This document shows, piece after piece, positions 1-10,333 of a stretch of 64,000 nt of DNA (position 1 is its first letter; every line of letters begins with the position of its first letter). The notes beneath the pieces were generated by a model. The model had not been told where the DNA came from, did no database searches, and worked only from the letters and a program-made list of their open reading frames with translations. A program made the position numbers and the translations under genes. The stretch is from Brachionus manjavacas (Eukaryota; Rotifera; Eurotatoria; Ploima; Brachionidae). The stretch is taken from contig JAHQIY010000023.1 in the NCBI GenBank assembly GCA_019054805.1, positions 992,001-1,056,000 on the forward strand, in the 5' to 3' direction.

Positions 1-1140
1 TTGTCGCTAACTACAATTTAAAAATCTCAATTAAATATTAATAAAAAATGTCTGAATAAATTGCTGGCAATAATTCATACTTTTTTTATCGGGATCTTTT
101 TGAATGTACTCTGATGTAGTAGTCGAAGAAAGCGGATGAAGAAAAAAACGCAAAATTACTCAACAAAAAAGAAGCATTTAGGAAGAATACTAAATAGAGC
201 ATTGCTCGCAGCAAGTCGCCAGACACAAACACATCGGTCTATAGGGGCGATAGCCAAATCACTCTTATTTATTCGATTTAATTATTTCTTGTTTATTTTG
301 ATAAATATGTTGAATCCGTACTAAAGGAAAAAGCTCTATAGCATTTTGTTTTTTAATTAATCAAAAAAATATACAAAACATGAAATTTCATCAATGAGAA
401 ACACCACCACCACCACCACCACCAACACACACAAAAGATGAAAAATAAATTAGTTCTTGTATTGAAATTAATTAATTAAAAAAATATGTACAAAAAAGCA
501 GAGGATTTCTTTTTCCTAATAAAAAGCACACTTATAAAGCTAAGTAGGCATGCGAAATATTTGGCCAGGAATGGTTCTTTTCTCTTTTCTGAAGAGCCTC
601 AAGTATTTGATCCAAAAAATGACTCTTTTTCAATTCACTCCATTTTAAGCGTAGATTTCAACAAACTATTTATTTAGTATTAAAAATCCGATTATCCCCT
701 GCTGCCGAAATAAAATTCTATTGTTTGTCTCCAATTCGAGACCCACAAAGCTCACTTAAATTTTCACCCTCGAATATTTTCTCCGCAAATCGATAAATAC
801 AACAAATCGAAAATTATATATCGTATTTCTAATTAAATATTTGTCGATTGATTAGATTTCGAAGCCTACTTTTTAAATCTCGTTTTCAAACAAACTAAGA
901 ATGTCTGTTATCCGTAAAGGAAATACTAATGGCTCTTGGACGCTCTCATTTTAGTCAGAAATCAACTGCCCATACTTGAATTAAATCAAGTCAATTCCAA
1001 GCTTCAGTTGCCAAATTTATTCTTTTAACCATGGATGTCACTCTTTTATATTTTAATTACGCAATGCTTCAAATGTGTTAAATAGTAAAAAATTTTGACT
1101 TTTAAATATTTTATATCTATAAATAAAGCAAATTTAATTG
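1..1140. other. AT-rich stretch without a supported gene
   Basis: Only short open stretches occur and none has gene-like composition, a recognisable motif or plausible splice partners. Around 190-260 the base composition is less AT-rich, which could mark the edge of an exon or UTR of a gene lying outside the window, but nothing in it is recognisable. A small ACC/AC microsatellite lies at 401-433. Confidence 0.5.
401..433. repeat. (ACC)n followed by (AC)n microsatellite
   Basis: About seven ACC triplets are followed directly by an AC dinucleotide run. It is a simple sequence repeat in non-coding AT-rich DNA. Confidence 0.85.
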
Positions 1141-1159
1141 AATAGAAATAAAACAAACA

Positions 1160-1960
1160 CTAATTTTTGCAGATGATTTGGCTCCATTTTTTATTTTGAA
1201 AAAAAAAAGGAAATCTTGAAAACATGGTAAATAAGTACCCAAAAGAAATCGAAAGATGGCTCTTCAAATGGAAAATTAAAATTTCTATTCAAAAGTCATG
1301 TTACATGATCTTTGAGAAAAAAACTAAAAATGAGCAAAAAGTTAAATTCTTAAAGGCATCACATTGGACTCAAAACTTCCTTTTGGTATAATGGTAGATG
1401 AATTAAAAGAGCGCTGTAATTCAAGGCTTAATATAATAAAATATCTCTCAAATAAAAAGTGGGGTCTAAAACCAAAGACATTAGGTAATCATAACAAATC
1501 CCTGATAGGATCAAACTTGGATTATTCTTTTCTTTGTTTAAATTCATTCTCAGAAACTAACATCAAAAAAATACAAGTTATTCAAAATTCATCAGTTCGA
1601 TCTATTTTGAAGCTGAAATATTAAAACCCCTCCAACATGGTGCATCATGAGACTTTTAATAAACTTAAATTACTAACAGTCTCAAATCGACTTTGTGAGT
1701 TGAGTGAGACATTGATCGTCAAACTAGTGGGAGAATATAGAGGAGGTTTCGGATCAAGATATATCGAAATCCATTGAGTAATTGCTACCTAACAATTTCT
1801 TCCTTTTTTCCTGAGCCATCAAGTATTTAAACATGTCAAACCTCTAGCTATTTCAACTTGTCGTTTTTAATTTTACTTCTCACTTTTTTATTTTATATAT
1901 TTTTAATCTGAAGGAGCATTAGCTCGGTACAGAATTACAAATAAATAAATAGAATAAATA
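1160..1960 (+). mobile_element. 5'-truncated, frameshifted non-LTR retrotransposon (LINE) 3' end
   Basis: Reading the + strand through several frameshifts gives the end of a reverse transcriptase. The FADDL active-site box is at about 1166-1180. A broken thumb region follows, then the run RLNIIKYLSNKKWGL (within 1364-1624), a motif typical of LINE C-termini. A short tail resembles the stretch at 42.2 kb. The element ends in a conserved 3' sequence starting TCTGAAGGAGCATTAGCTCG at 1907 and a (TAAA)n-type tail. It is 5'-truncated and dead. The same 3' end recurs at 3035, 12110 and 42493, so this is one family. The exact 5' boundary is not visible. Confidence 0.8.
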
Positions 1961-2612
1961 AGGTGTTTAGACACGAGGTATTTCAGGATTTGACATTGGT
2001 AAAAAAAAATCTATTTTTTATTAAATTTTCGCGCTGTTTTGAGCCTGACATTTATATTATTAATTTTTTACTTTTAGCATTGGAAAAAAAATATTTGTTT
2101 TGACTAAAAACTTTTTTGAAACCTTGACTAATTTAATAAATTGAAAAATTCGCCACTAATAATTCAAATTGACAAGAATTTATTTTAGAAATTTTCCTAG
2201 GTAAATTATAATCAAAAAGTTTTGACATTAAAAAATCAAAAAAAAAAAACAAAACATTTTGATGACTTAAATATGAGCATGAAACTGATGAAGAAGTTTT
2301 TGTTCTCTGATAAGCGTGATTTTTTCATTTGGGTCGAACTATCATCAAGTCTGTGAATTTCAGACATTAATTAAAAAAGGATTTCTCGCTCCATTATTTA
2401 TTAATCTGAATAATAAAAAAAACCCAATTTGATTTTATCTCGAATATATTAGGCCCAAATGAGAGAAAAAAAAACGCATTGTCAAAATTTTAAAGCCATA
2501 ATCCGATTTAGGCTTCGGAAATTATAGGTTTTTAAAAAATCAATAACAATACTCACAATTTTCACGTAGTTACTTTAAAAAATAAATATTAGTTTATGTG
2601 TCCTTCTATTAA

Positions 2613-3080
2613 ATGTTTTTAATTTGTCATTTAAGTAAATGTCACGAAATGTTTTTTTTACCGAAAAAGAACGACTTTGAGTCTTATCTTTTGAATCGAT
2701 CGCATTTAAAAGCCTTAAATGAATTTAGCTTTGAATGTTGTCAAGTCATCACCTTTGTCGATGTTAGCAAGACTTTCCACTCAATCAAAACACAAATAGT
2801 CTTCAAAATTTTAAGACACTACCAAATACCACCTAAAATAGTGCAACGAATTGAAGTATCTACAGCAACTACAAGATTTCTTGTCTTCTTCTATCTAATA
2901 CATTCGCTTTTCTTTTAATAAATTCATGTCAATATAAAAAAAAATATCATTTATTACATATCTATATATCTTTTCTTTAATTTCTTTTATTTATTCCTTT
3001 TTACTTTGTTTTAATTTTTTTTTTTTTTTTTAATTCTAAAGGAGCTCAGGCTCGGTACAGAAAATAAAAATAAACAAGAT
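2613..3080 (+). mobile_element. Internally deleted LINE copy (RT fragment plus 3' tail)
   Basis: The + strand at 2613-2880 encodes part of a reverse-transcriptase domain. Its fingers/palm motif A region reads FVDVSKTFHSIKTQIVF, where the usual motif has an Asp in place of the His. The rest of the palm and the C-terminus are missing. After a T-rich stretch the family 3' end (TTCTAAAGGAGCTCAGGCTC, 3034 on) and an A/T-rich tail follow. It is the same family as the copy at 1160-1960, with a large internal deletion, and is non-functional. Confidence 0.7.
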
Positions 3081-3834
3081 TATTTTAAAAGACAGAAAGG
3101 GAGCATCAGGATATTGTGTGTAGAATGGTCATGAATGGTCATGAATGGGAGTTTTTGAGGCATTTGAAAATATATTCGAATTCAAAATCCTACCAAAGAA
3201 TCAGAGGTCGGCGGCATTTTTGGAACAGCAGTAACGCTGCATGGATGTGAGAGTTGAATTGAAAACAACAAGAAATAGAAAAGTCTGGTTCGGGTTGTAG
3301 GGCAACATTGGTTTGTAACTTTAGTTGTTTACAGTGAATTGATGATGATGAATCCAGGTTTAGATTGATTTTTAAAATTTGAAAAATGAATTCAAGATGA
3401 TTTAAAGACCGATGTTTGAGAAGCGACATGCCAACAAAAAATTCTATGTGAAACATAAGGAAATAAAAGATTGTCGTTTAAAATATATAATTGAATCTTA
3501 TTCTTTTTATTTAATCTTGAAATTCTTGAAAAAAAATCATAAATGATCCATAATTTGTAGGCAACATCAATTGATAAAATCTTATTAAAGAAAAGAGAAC
3601 ACTTTAAAACTAGAATTGCTATTAAAAGGCATAGACTAACAGAAAATATTTTTGAATTTTAAAATATCCTATTCATAACTTCCATAACTCAATTGACCTT
3701 TGCTTTGACTTTATTCTCTTTTCTATTAAACCGTAAGTTTCCAATATAAAAACATTCTAGAAACATACTTTTAGCTGTTTAAAAATAAAAATCAATTAAG
3801 ATAAAAACAATCTCTAACTATTCCTAAAAAAATA
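3081..3834. other. No supported gene
   Basis: An 88-codon minus-strand open stretch at 3190-3456 and its slightly higher GC content were considered, but no domain, splice partner or regulatory context supports a gene. It may be old repeat sequence. Confidence 0.4.
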
Positions 3835-3923
3835 AAGTTCACGAAATTCAAAACTTTAGTGCTATCTGAATTTCACATTTTGACTTAAAATTCGTAATCT
3901 ACGCCCTCAAAAACCCCAAAAAA
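3835..3923 (+). repeat. Left terminal inverted repeat
   Basis: Inverted partner of 4851-4939. It starts AAGTTCACG and ends in CCCCAAAAA. Confidence 0.85.
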
Positions 3924-4850
3924 ACTAAAGAATTCGATATTTTTAGGTGCTCAACTACTGTTTTTTTCGATTTCCCTGAAAAATATACTTTTAGGATTTG
4001 ACCGTATGTCGCACCACTATTGTAACCTACTAAATCCCGCCAAAATCGTCGATTAATTTTTTTGGAAAGCTCAGAATCCAAATCAGAATCCAAATCTTTT
4101 CTTTTTTTTCGGCTAAAAGCTCCATCATTCTTGAAAATGTCTGATTGTTCTTGCTCTAATATGCTGATTTAATAACACCAAAGACCTTCTATAGGATTCT
4201 TCAGATTCGGATGAAGTAAAAAAATCATGGTAATTATTATTTATATCGGGTTCAACGTCTATTTTCATATGATCATCTTCATCTTCTTCCTCTTCAATAT
4301 ATTTTTTTGGCCGAAAACCCCAAGGTTACTAACACGAGATTGATTATATTTTGATTTTTTAGACATTTTTCACTTAGATTAATTATACTTAGATAAGTTT
4401 TTAGTAAAATTTAGAAAAAAAATATCAATAGAATATTAATATACAAATTTTTTAATTATCACATGATTTGAAGACATTTATTAAGAAAAATAAAGCAATA
4501 AAATAAAAAAGTAAAACCATAGAATTGTTCAGAATTTTGTCTAGATTTAAGAGAAAAAAAAAATCGGGTCATAATTGATCCCTCGGAGGAGATACGATTT
4601 AAACCAGAGAAAAAACATTTTTTTCCTTTTTTTAGCCAACAAAAACCGCCACACCCTTTTTTTTTCTTCTAAATTACATTAGCACCTAGAGAATTTTATG
4701 CTCTTTCAGAATATATATACTTTTTTAGTATATTTAAGTTTTATATTTGAGATTTTGAGTCTTAAAGAACAACAACTTTTTAAAGGGTTTGCTATTTTTG
4801 GAACCCTGGGTGTAAAACATTATTTTTTTGCCCCCTTCAAAAAAATTTAC

Positions 4851-4939
4851 TTTTTGGGGTTTTTGAGGGCGTAGATTACGAATTTTAAGTCAAAAATGTG
4901 AAATTCAGATAGCACTAAAGTTTTGAATTTCGTGAACTT
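4851..4939 (-). repeat. Right terminal inverted repeat
   Basis: Reverse complement of 3835-3923 apart from one extra T in a T-run. It is followed by TA. Confidence 0.85.
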
Positions 4940-5144
4940 TAACAAACCCAGAATTTTTTCAATTGATAAAAAATCATAAGAAACAGCATTGAATGGAAAT
5001 TAAAATAACAATAAAAAACTGATGATGACCAAAATGATTAGATATTTTTCATTTTAAAAAAATGTTCAATATACTAAAAGAAATATTTTATTTATATATG
5101 TGTGTTTATTTAAAATTTTTAAGATGGATTTAAATTCTTTCTAT

Positions 5145-5729
5145 CTAACCCAAAAGATTAGTCAAAGCTGGTAGGCCACCTTCGGCAACACCAGCAACTA
5201 ATTGAGCAGCTAACAGAGCCAAATTTTGGGCAGCGTCAGTAAGAGCCGGTGAAATAACATTGGTAAAATAATCAGTTACAATTCCACTAACCAAGTCTAG
5301 GATGCGAGTATCAGCGTTTCTTTTTCCTGTAAGACCAGACAATAATGATGTCAAAGCTGGTAGACCACCTTCGGCAACACCAGCAACTAATTGAGCAGCC
5401 ATCAGAGCCAAATTTTGTGCAGCGTCATTAAGAGCAGGGGAAATAACATTGGTAAAATAATCAGTTACAATTCCACTAACCAAATCTAGGATGCGAGCAT
5501 CAGCGCTTCTTTTGCCATTGAATAAAGCCAAAACGGCATCAATACCTCCAACACTGATGGCAGCAGTTAATTGAGCAGCCAACTCAGCAGAAGTTTGCAA
5601 AGCATCGCCTATTGGGGTCAACAAAGCTCCCAATAATCCTTCCCAAAAATCTCTATTCTCTAGTCTTGAAACTGGGACTGAAGCTGTAACGACAGCGAGT
5701 GTTGTCAAAGTTAAAATTAAAAATTTCAT
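5145..5729 (-). CDS. Secreted modular alanine/leucine-rich protein, copy 1 (module order A-B-B)
   Basis: This single-exon gene of 194 codons has no homologue I can name. Residues 1-17 form a signal peptide (MKFLILTLTT start, hydrophobic core, small residues at the predicted cut). The mature part has no cysteine. It is built of three related ~45-residue amphipathic modules: A (about 28-71, DFWEGLLGALLTPIGDALQ onward), B (about 79-131) and a second B (about 142-194). A and B share a pattern of AAQL, a gly-gly pair and a leucine-rich end. Gly-Lys-Arg occurs at 72-74 (before SADARILDLVSG) and 135-137 (before NADTRILDLVSG). Such sites are cleaved and amidated in neuropeptide precursors, but whether that happens here is inference. 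The neighbouring paralogue at 6250-6840 has order A-A-B. A TATA box lies ~45 bp upstream. Role unknown. Confidence 0.85.
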   Translation of the reverse strand: MKFLILTLTTLAVVTASVPVSRLENRDFWEGLLGALLTPIGDALQTSAELAAQLTAAISVGGIDAVLALFNGKRSADARILDLVSGIVTDYFTNVISPALNDAAQNLALMAAQLVAGVAEGGLPALTSLLSGLTGKRNADTRILDLVSGIVTDYFTNVISPALTDAAQNLALLAAQLVAGVAEGGLPALTNLLG

Positions 5730-5767
5730 TTTTTGATATAATTTAAATTATTTCGTCAAAATTTTCT

Positions 5768-5775
5768 TTTTTATA
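5768..5775 (-). promoter_or_regulatory. TATA box of secreted-protein copy 1
   Basis: On the minus strand GGTATAAAAAAG lies about 40-50 bp upstream of the ATG at 5729. The paralogue has a TATA box at the same spacing, which supports a short 5' UTR in both. Confidence 0.6.
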
Positions 5776-6249
5776 CCAATAAATTTTAACTTGAAAAAAG
5801 CATATGGTTTATCGCCTTCTTTTTGTTCAAATAAAAACCCTTTTAAAACTAAAATTTTACAAAATACTTTATTTTCTCACCAATTTCGTACAGTTTCAAT
5901 TAAACTTTGTATAAATAAATAGAATATTTAGTTTTTTTTAATTTCAAAGTTTTTTATTTTAGTTACATTGTTGCTCGTTTATTAGTGAAAAATTGTATTT
6001 TTACATTTATCTTTCTTATAAAATCATGCAAACTAAATAATCAAACAATATTCAGGTCACCATTCTAATTTAAAAATTAAAAAGGTTCCAAAAGAATACC
6101 TGGATTAGTATGAATTTTTAAGATTCTTAAATTTCAGAGTGTCAATTTAATTGTGTAAGAAATTAAGATACCAGTGAGCTTAATTGATTGATTTGAAAAT
6201 TTTTAATAATTGTTCTTTATTCTTTGAAAACTTTAAATTAAAAAAAAAA

Positions 6250-6840
6250 TTAACCCAAAAGATTCATCAAAGCTGGTAGACCACCTTCGGCAACACCAGC
6301 AACTAATTGAGCAGCCATCAGAGCCAAATTTTGTGCAGCGTCATTGAGAGCAGGGGAAATAACATTGTCGTAATATTCGCCTAGTATACCTGAGACTAAA
6401 TTCCACATTCCTGAGGAACTATCAGTTTCAGTATTTGTATCAGTTGTTCTTTGACCATTAATTAAAGCCAAAACAGCATCAATACCACCAACACTGATGG
6501 CAGCAGTTAATTGAGCAGCCAACTCAGCAGAAGTTTGCAAAGCATCGCCAATTGGAGTAAGCAGAGTTTCCAAAAGTCCTTCCCAAAAATTTCTGGTATT
6601 TTTTGCTCCTTTTGATCCATTGATTAAAGCCAAAACGGCATCAATTCCACCAACACTGATGGCAGCAGTTACTTGAGCGGCCAATTCAGCAGTGGTTTGC
6701 AAAGCATCACCAATTGGAGTAAGCAGAGTTCCCAAAAGTCCTTCCCAAAAATTTCTTTGTCTTAACAAATCATTTGGCAATTTGTTCTGAGTTGCTGAGA
6801 CACAAGCTAATAAGGCAAGAGTTACTACAATTTTAATCAT
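6250..6840 (-). CDS. Secreted modular alanine/leucine-rich protein, copy 2 (module order A-A-B)
   Basis: This 196-codon single-exon paralogue of the gene at 5145-5729 lies 520 bp away in the same orientation. Residues 1-16 form a signal peptide, and the only cysteine is inside it. Modules: A (about 30-75, NFWEGLLGTLLTPIGDALQ), a second A (about 84-129) and B (about 147-196, ending in GGLPALMNLLG). The linkers carry GSKGAK and GQR where copy 1 has GKR, so the dibasic sites are not conserved. A short Ser/Thr/Asp-rich linker (131-144) precedes the B module. At DNA level parts are almost identical to copy 1 (6268-6367 against 5352-5451, one difference in 100 bp; 6488-6549 against 5548-5609, identical), indicating recent exchange. 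Function unknown; expected to be secreted. Confidence 0.85.
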   Translation of the reverse strand: MIKIVVTLALLACVSATQNKLPNDLLRQRNFWEGLLGTLLTPIGDALQTTAELAAQVTAAISVGGIDAVLALINGSKGAKNTRNFWEGLLETLLTPIGDALQTSAELAAQLTAAISVGGIDAVLALINGQRTTDTNTETDSSSGMWNLVSGILGEYYDNVISPALNDAAQNLALMAAQLVAGVAEGGLPALMNLLG

Positions 6841-6884
6841 TTTTCTTTAATTGAAATGTTGATTTGATAAATTTTTTTCTCCTT

Positions 6885-6892
6885 ATTTATAA
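6885..6892 (-). promoter_or_regulatory. TATA box of secreted-protein copy 2
   Basis: TATAAATA on the minus strand, about 45-50 bp upstream of the ATG at 6840. Position and sequence parallel the TATA box of copy 1. Confidence 0.6.
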
Positions 6893-7357
6893 TAGATCAA
6901 GTTACTCAAGAATTTTTTTTATCAATTATTAACATACCATATTTTACAGTTTCCGTACTAATGTCTTTCGATTTATTTTATCAATGCGAGGAAGATATAT
7001 TTGATGAGTGTAAAAAACATTTTTTTCCAAGCCTACAAGTTTATTTTTTAAAGATAATTTTACTAGACTTATAATTGAATTTTTAATTTTTTAGTCTACA
7101 AATTCCCATAAATAATTTGGTTTTAACAAAATTTAATAATTTAATAAAAACAGAGAATTTAAAAATTAAAAAATTGGTTAGAAAAAAGATGAAATGTGAC
7201 TTTCGAGTCTAAAATGTAACCTTTTGAATAGGATGTCATATTTCGACAAAACAATTAGTCATCTCGCTAGTTAAGATGCTACACTTTTAGCTAGAGATGT
7301 GGTATTTTAAAAAATATCCATTAATATGTTATATTTATAATGCAATTGTAGCTAATA

Positions 7358-8131
7358 CAGAGTTGTTTAAAAGTCACAAGTCTCAAGTCAAGTCTTAGTC
7401 CGGACTTTTTTTTTCAAAAGTCCGAGTCAAAGACTCTTGTTTTATTTTTTTTTTAAAAAGTCCAATAACTTTTCAATTTTTTTTCACGATAAATATCATG
7501 ACTAAAATTCTTAAAATATTTTAAAATAATAAATTGTCTTAATCTTGATGACTCGAAGTTCCGTGTTTCCAAAGTAAATTTTTTCTCCAGTTTTACAAAT
7601 TAATCAAATAAATTTTCGTGTTTTTCCATTTATGTAGAGTAATTATTCTAGGAAAATTATATTTAATGGAAGATCACGAAAATTTTCACCTAATTCTCAA
7701 ATTCAATTTCGGGGCTGAATATTTCTTTATAAAGTTCTATTTCCCCTATTAATTGTCCACTGTCCAATTATTTTCAATTAGCATCTTTTATAAAAAAAAT
7801 TATAAATTATCTGGATTTTTTGAAATTCAAATTTACAGAAAAAATTAAAAAAATTTTTGATTTCTATTATTTTTATTTTGATTATTTTTTATTTTTCAAA
7901 TTTTAAATTTTTTTAATTAAACTGAGCCAAATAAATATTATCGATAATCCATCAGTCAAAATCAAGGACATATGAAATTTCTTCTGTTCATGGTAGTTAT
8001 TGTTGCGGAAAAATGATATTTTTGCCGTCCCAGGTGCTTATCATGGAAGCCACTGCTTGACGTTTTTTAAAATATAAAAAAAAATTTTAAAGTCCGGACG
8101 TGGACTTTATTTTGAGACTTTTAAACTACTC
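7358..8131. mobile_element. Degenerate ~0.78 kb TIR element, hAT-like ends
   Basis: The left end reads CAGAGTTGTTTAAAAGTC, then AGTCCGGACTTT further in. The right end read in reverse gives GAGTAGTTTAAAAGTCTC and GTCCGGACTTTAAAA. The interior is non-coding and AT-rich. A CAGAGTTG-type terminus is seen in some hAT elements, but no clear 8-bp duplication was found, so the class is tentative. Related starts occur at 28813, 32392, 36275 and 36474. Confidence 0.5.
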
Positions 8132-8687
8132 ACCTTGATCACCTTGCCTTTAAAAAAATACATATTTCTGTAAGAAAACTGTTTATTTATTTAATCTACT
8201 TTATTCAACAAAGATGAGTAAAAAGTTAATTAAAAAAGGAAATTTTCTTTATTTGGTTCTTTTCTAATTGAGAATGTTGCAGAGCGACTTCCTTTTGTCG
8301 CTTTACGAGTGTCAATTACCTTTTTTCTTTTTTTGAGAATTTAAAAATATAATTGTTATAAAATTCAAAATAACTTGCTGACAGTGTGTAAGAAACACTG
8401 TATGTTTTTATAGAAAATTTGTATTTTCTTTAAATTCAATGTGTCGCAATATACTAAATAATTAATTTAATAATACAAATTTGTCTAGAATTTAATTAAA
8501 AATTTCAAATTTTTATAATTTTTTGAAGTAAAATCACAGATTCATTTTAAAAATAAAAAAAACTATTGCTAACTTATTCCAATAAAAAATATTTTTTTTT
8601 AAACTACCTGTTATAAATTTTACATTTCTTAATATTTTCGAATCTTTTATCAGTATAATTGATTACATTTGAACTAGTACTCAGAAT

Positions 8688-9480
8688 ATCTCGATTCTAT
8701 CAACTCTCTTTAATTCTACCTTCCTTGATTTCTTTGATCATTTCATTAAATGACTTGTTTGGATCGTAAGTGATCGCTTTACCTCGCATTCTAATTTTTA
8801 CAGAGATTTGAGTTCATCTGGCAAAGCATGATCTGCATCGTCTAATGTTTGGCCAGTTTGACCCTCTAAAATGTTTTCCTTTGATAAGGTTTGAATCATT
8901 TAACTAAAAAATATATATTTAAATAAATATAAAATATGTTTATTTTTATTTGAATAAATTTAGCAATTGTTTTTTTTATTTTTCTATCTTTTATTCTTCT
9001 TTTGATATTTTTTTTATTAAATTTGTGATTATTGTAATCAAAATATGGTTTAAAATAATAATTATTGGTAAAATAACTAGATTAGTGGAAAAAAAATGAA
9101 TCTGCGATTGAAAATTTAATTTGTGGTTGTTTTATTAAATAGTGGTATGATTTACTATTTTTATGATAGCTAAAACTCTTTTTTTGTTTTGGTAATATTA
9201 TGGCTCATCATCATCTTCCTTATGATCAAGACAATCATCTGTGTCATGTGGACCATCATCGTGATCAAAAGAGCTATCAATGCAAATAAAACTGAGCAAA
9301 TTATTAAAAAAAATTTAAACTTTTTTTTTATTTTTATTCTTATTCACAAAACATTTCAAAAACCTTGAATCGTTTTAGCATTTATGCTATAAAGAGATCA
9401 TTCTTCTTATCGCACAAAGTCAAGCCCCATTTCTCTAAATCATTTATCATGGCGTTCTTTAACTACTGTCTTCGTTATCA
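8688..9480 (-). pseudogene. Broken coding-like fragments on the minus strand
   Basis: Three pieces read like protein but are separated by frameshifts and stops. The piece at 9480-9405 gives TVVKERHDK, a stop, then FREMGLDFV. The one at 9283-9195 is an acidic stretch ending in a stop. The one at 8900-8688 gives LEGQTGQTLDDADHALPDEL, then after a frame change RGKAITYDPNKSFNEMIKEI. Their composition is richer in GC than the surroundings. I do not recognise the family; a decayed transposon gene or host pseudogene is possible. No splice arrangement restores one frame convincingly. Confidence 0.35.
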
Positions 9481-9489
9481 ATATGTGTT

Positions 9490-10333
9490 ACAAAAAAATA
9501 AATAAAAAAATTAGCTAATTCGTATTACTATTGTGTTTAAAGATTATTAAATATTTGCCCAAATATCCTTAGAAATGATGATTTTAACACTTTAGATATC
9601 AAGTTGACTCAATATCGACTGCTTTCAGCCTAGAATCAAGCGTCTTGCTCACATTGTCCATAAAATTTTGAATTTAGGAAACTCGAAGATTTAAGAGAAA
9701 TTTTAATCATAATAATAATCTAAGAAATTCGAATAGTTATCTTGTCCCTTTTAAAGGAAAGTTCAATGATTATAGTAAAAAATTCTTTGATTATTTTTAT
9801 TCCAAGTTCATCAATGAATTGATAATTGATGATCTGCAGTAAGATTTTGCCTTATATAAACGAAGAATAAACAATAACATTAATTTATTTTTTATAAAAT
9901 TTTGTATAATTTTTTCTAATTTTGACATCAATTTCAAAAAACTAATTTTTTGATAAATTTTTGAATTTTTTAAATGGGCTCAATCATACCTTTTTGGGTT
10001 TTGACCTTTGGTCTCTTTGCTTTAGTTGTAAATATAAAATATATATAGTTTAATTTTGATATAAATAATAATAATAATATTTAGTTTTCGGATTTTAGCC
10101 ATATCTTTATATTGCAGCATAAATAGCTGCATCAACTTTCAAAGTGTGTAATGATGTGAAAACATTTTTTTTAGGGGCTATTGAAATTATTTTTTAACAG
10201 GAGTCTGTTTTATATCAAAATTTATGCTAAAAAACCATTTTTTTGAAAAAAAAATCAATTGAGGATTTTTTTCAAAATTTTGATTCAAAAGTTTATTTAA
10301 AACGCGTAAAAAAAAGTTTATCTACAATAAATA
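9490..10333. other. AT-rich intergenic DNA, 3' flank of the kinase gene
   Basis: No coding signal was found. It holds only the downstream flank of the minus-strand kinase gene, with no clear poly(A) signal singled out. Confidence 0.5.

Larger units (their letters stand above)
3835..4939. mobile_element. 1.1 kb DNA transposon with ~89-bp TIRs and TA target duplication
   Basis: The left end (3835-3923) and right end (4851-4939) are inverted copies about 89 bp long, beginning AAGTTCACGAAATTC. By eye they differ only by a one-base T-run indel. A TA dinucleotide flanks both ends (3833-3834 and 4940-4941), as in Tc1/mariner/pogo-type insertions. The interior on the minus strand shows coding-like remnants: an acidic/basic segment and a 64-codon stretch at 3899-4093 containing NRRFWRDLVGYNSGATYG. 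No intact transposase or DDE triad is visible, so it is probably non-autonomous. The superfamily rests on the TA duplication only. Confidence 0.8.
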
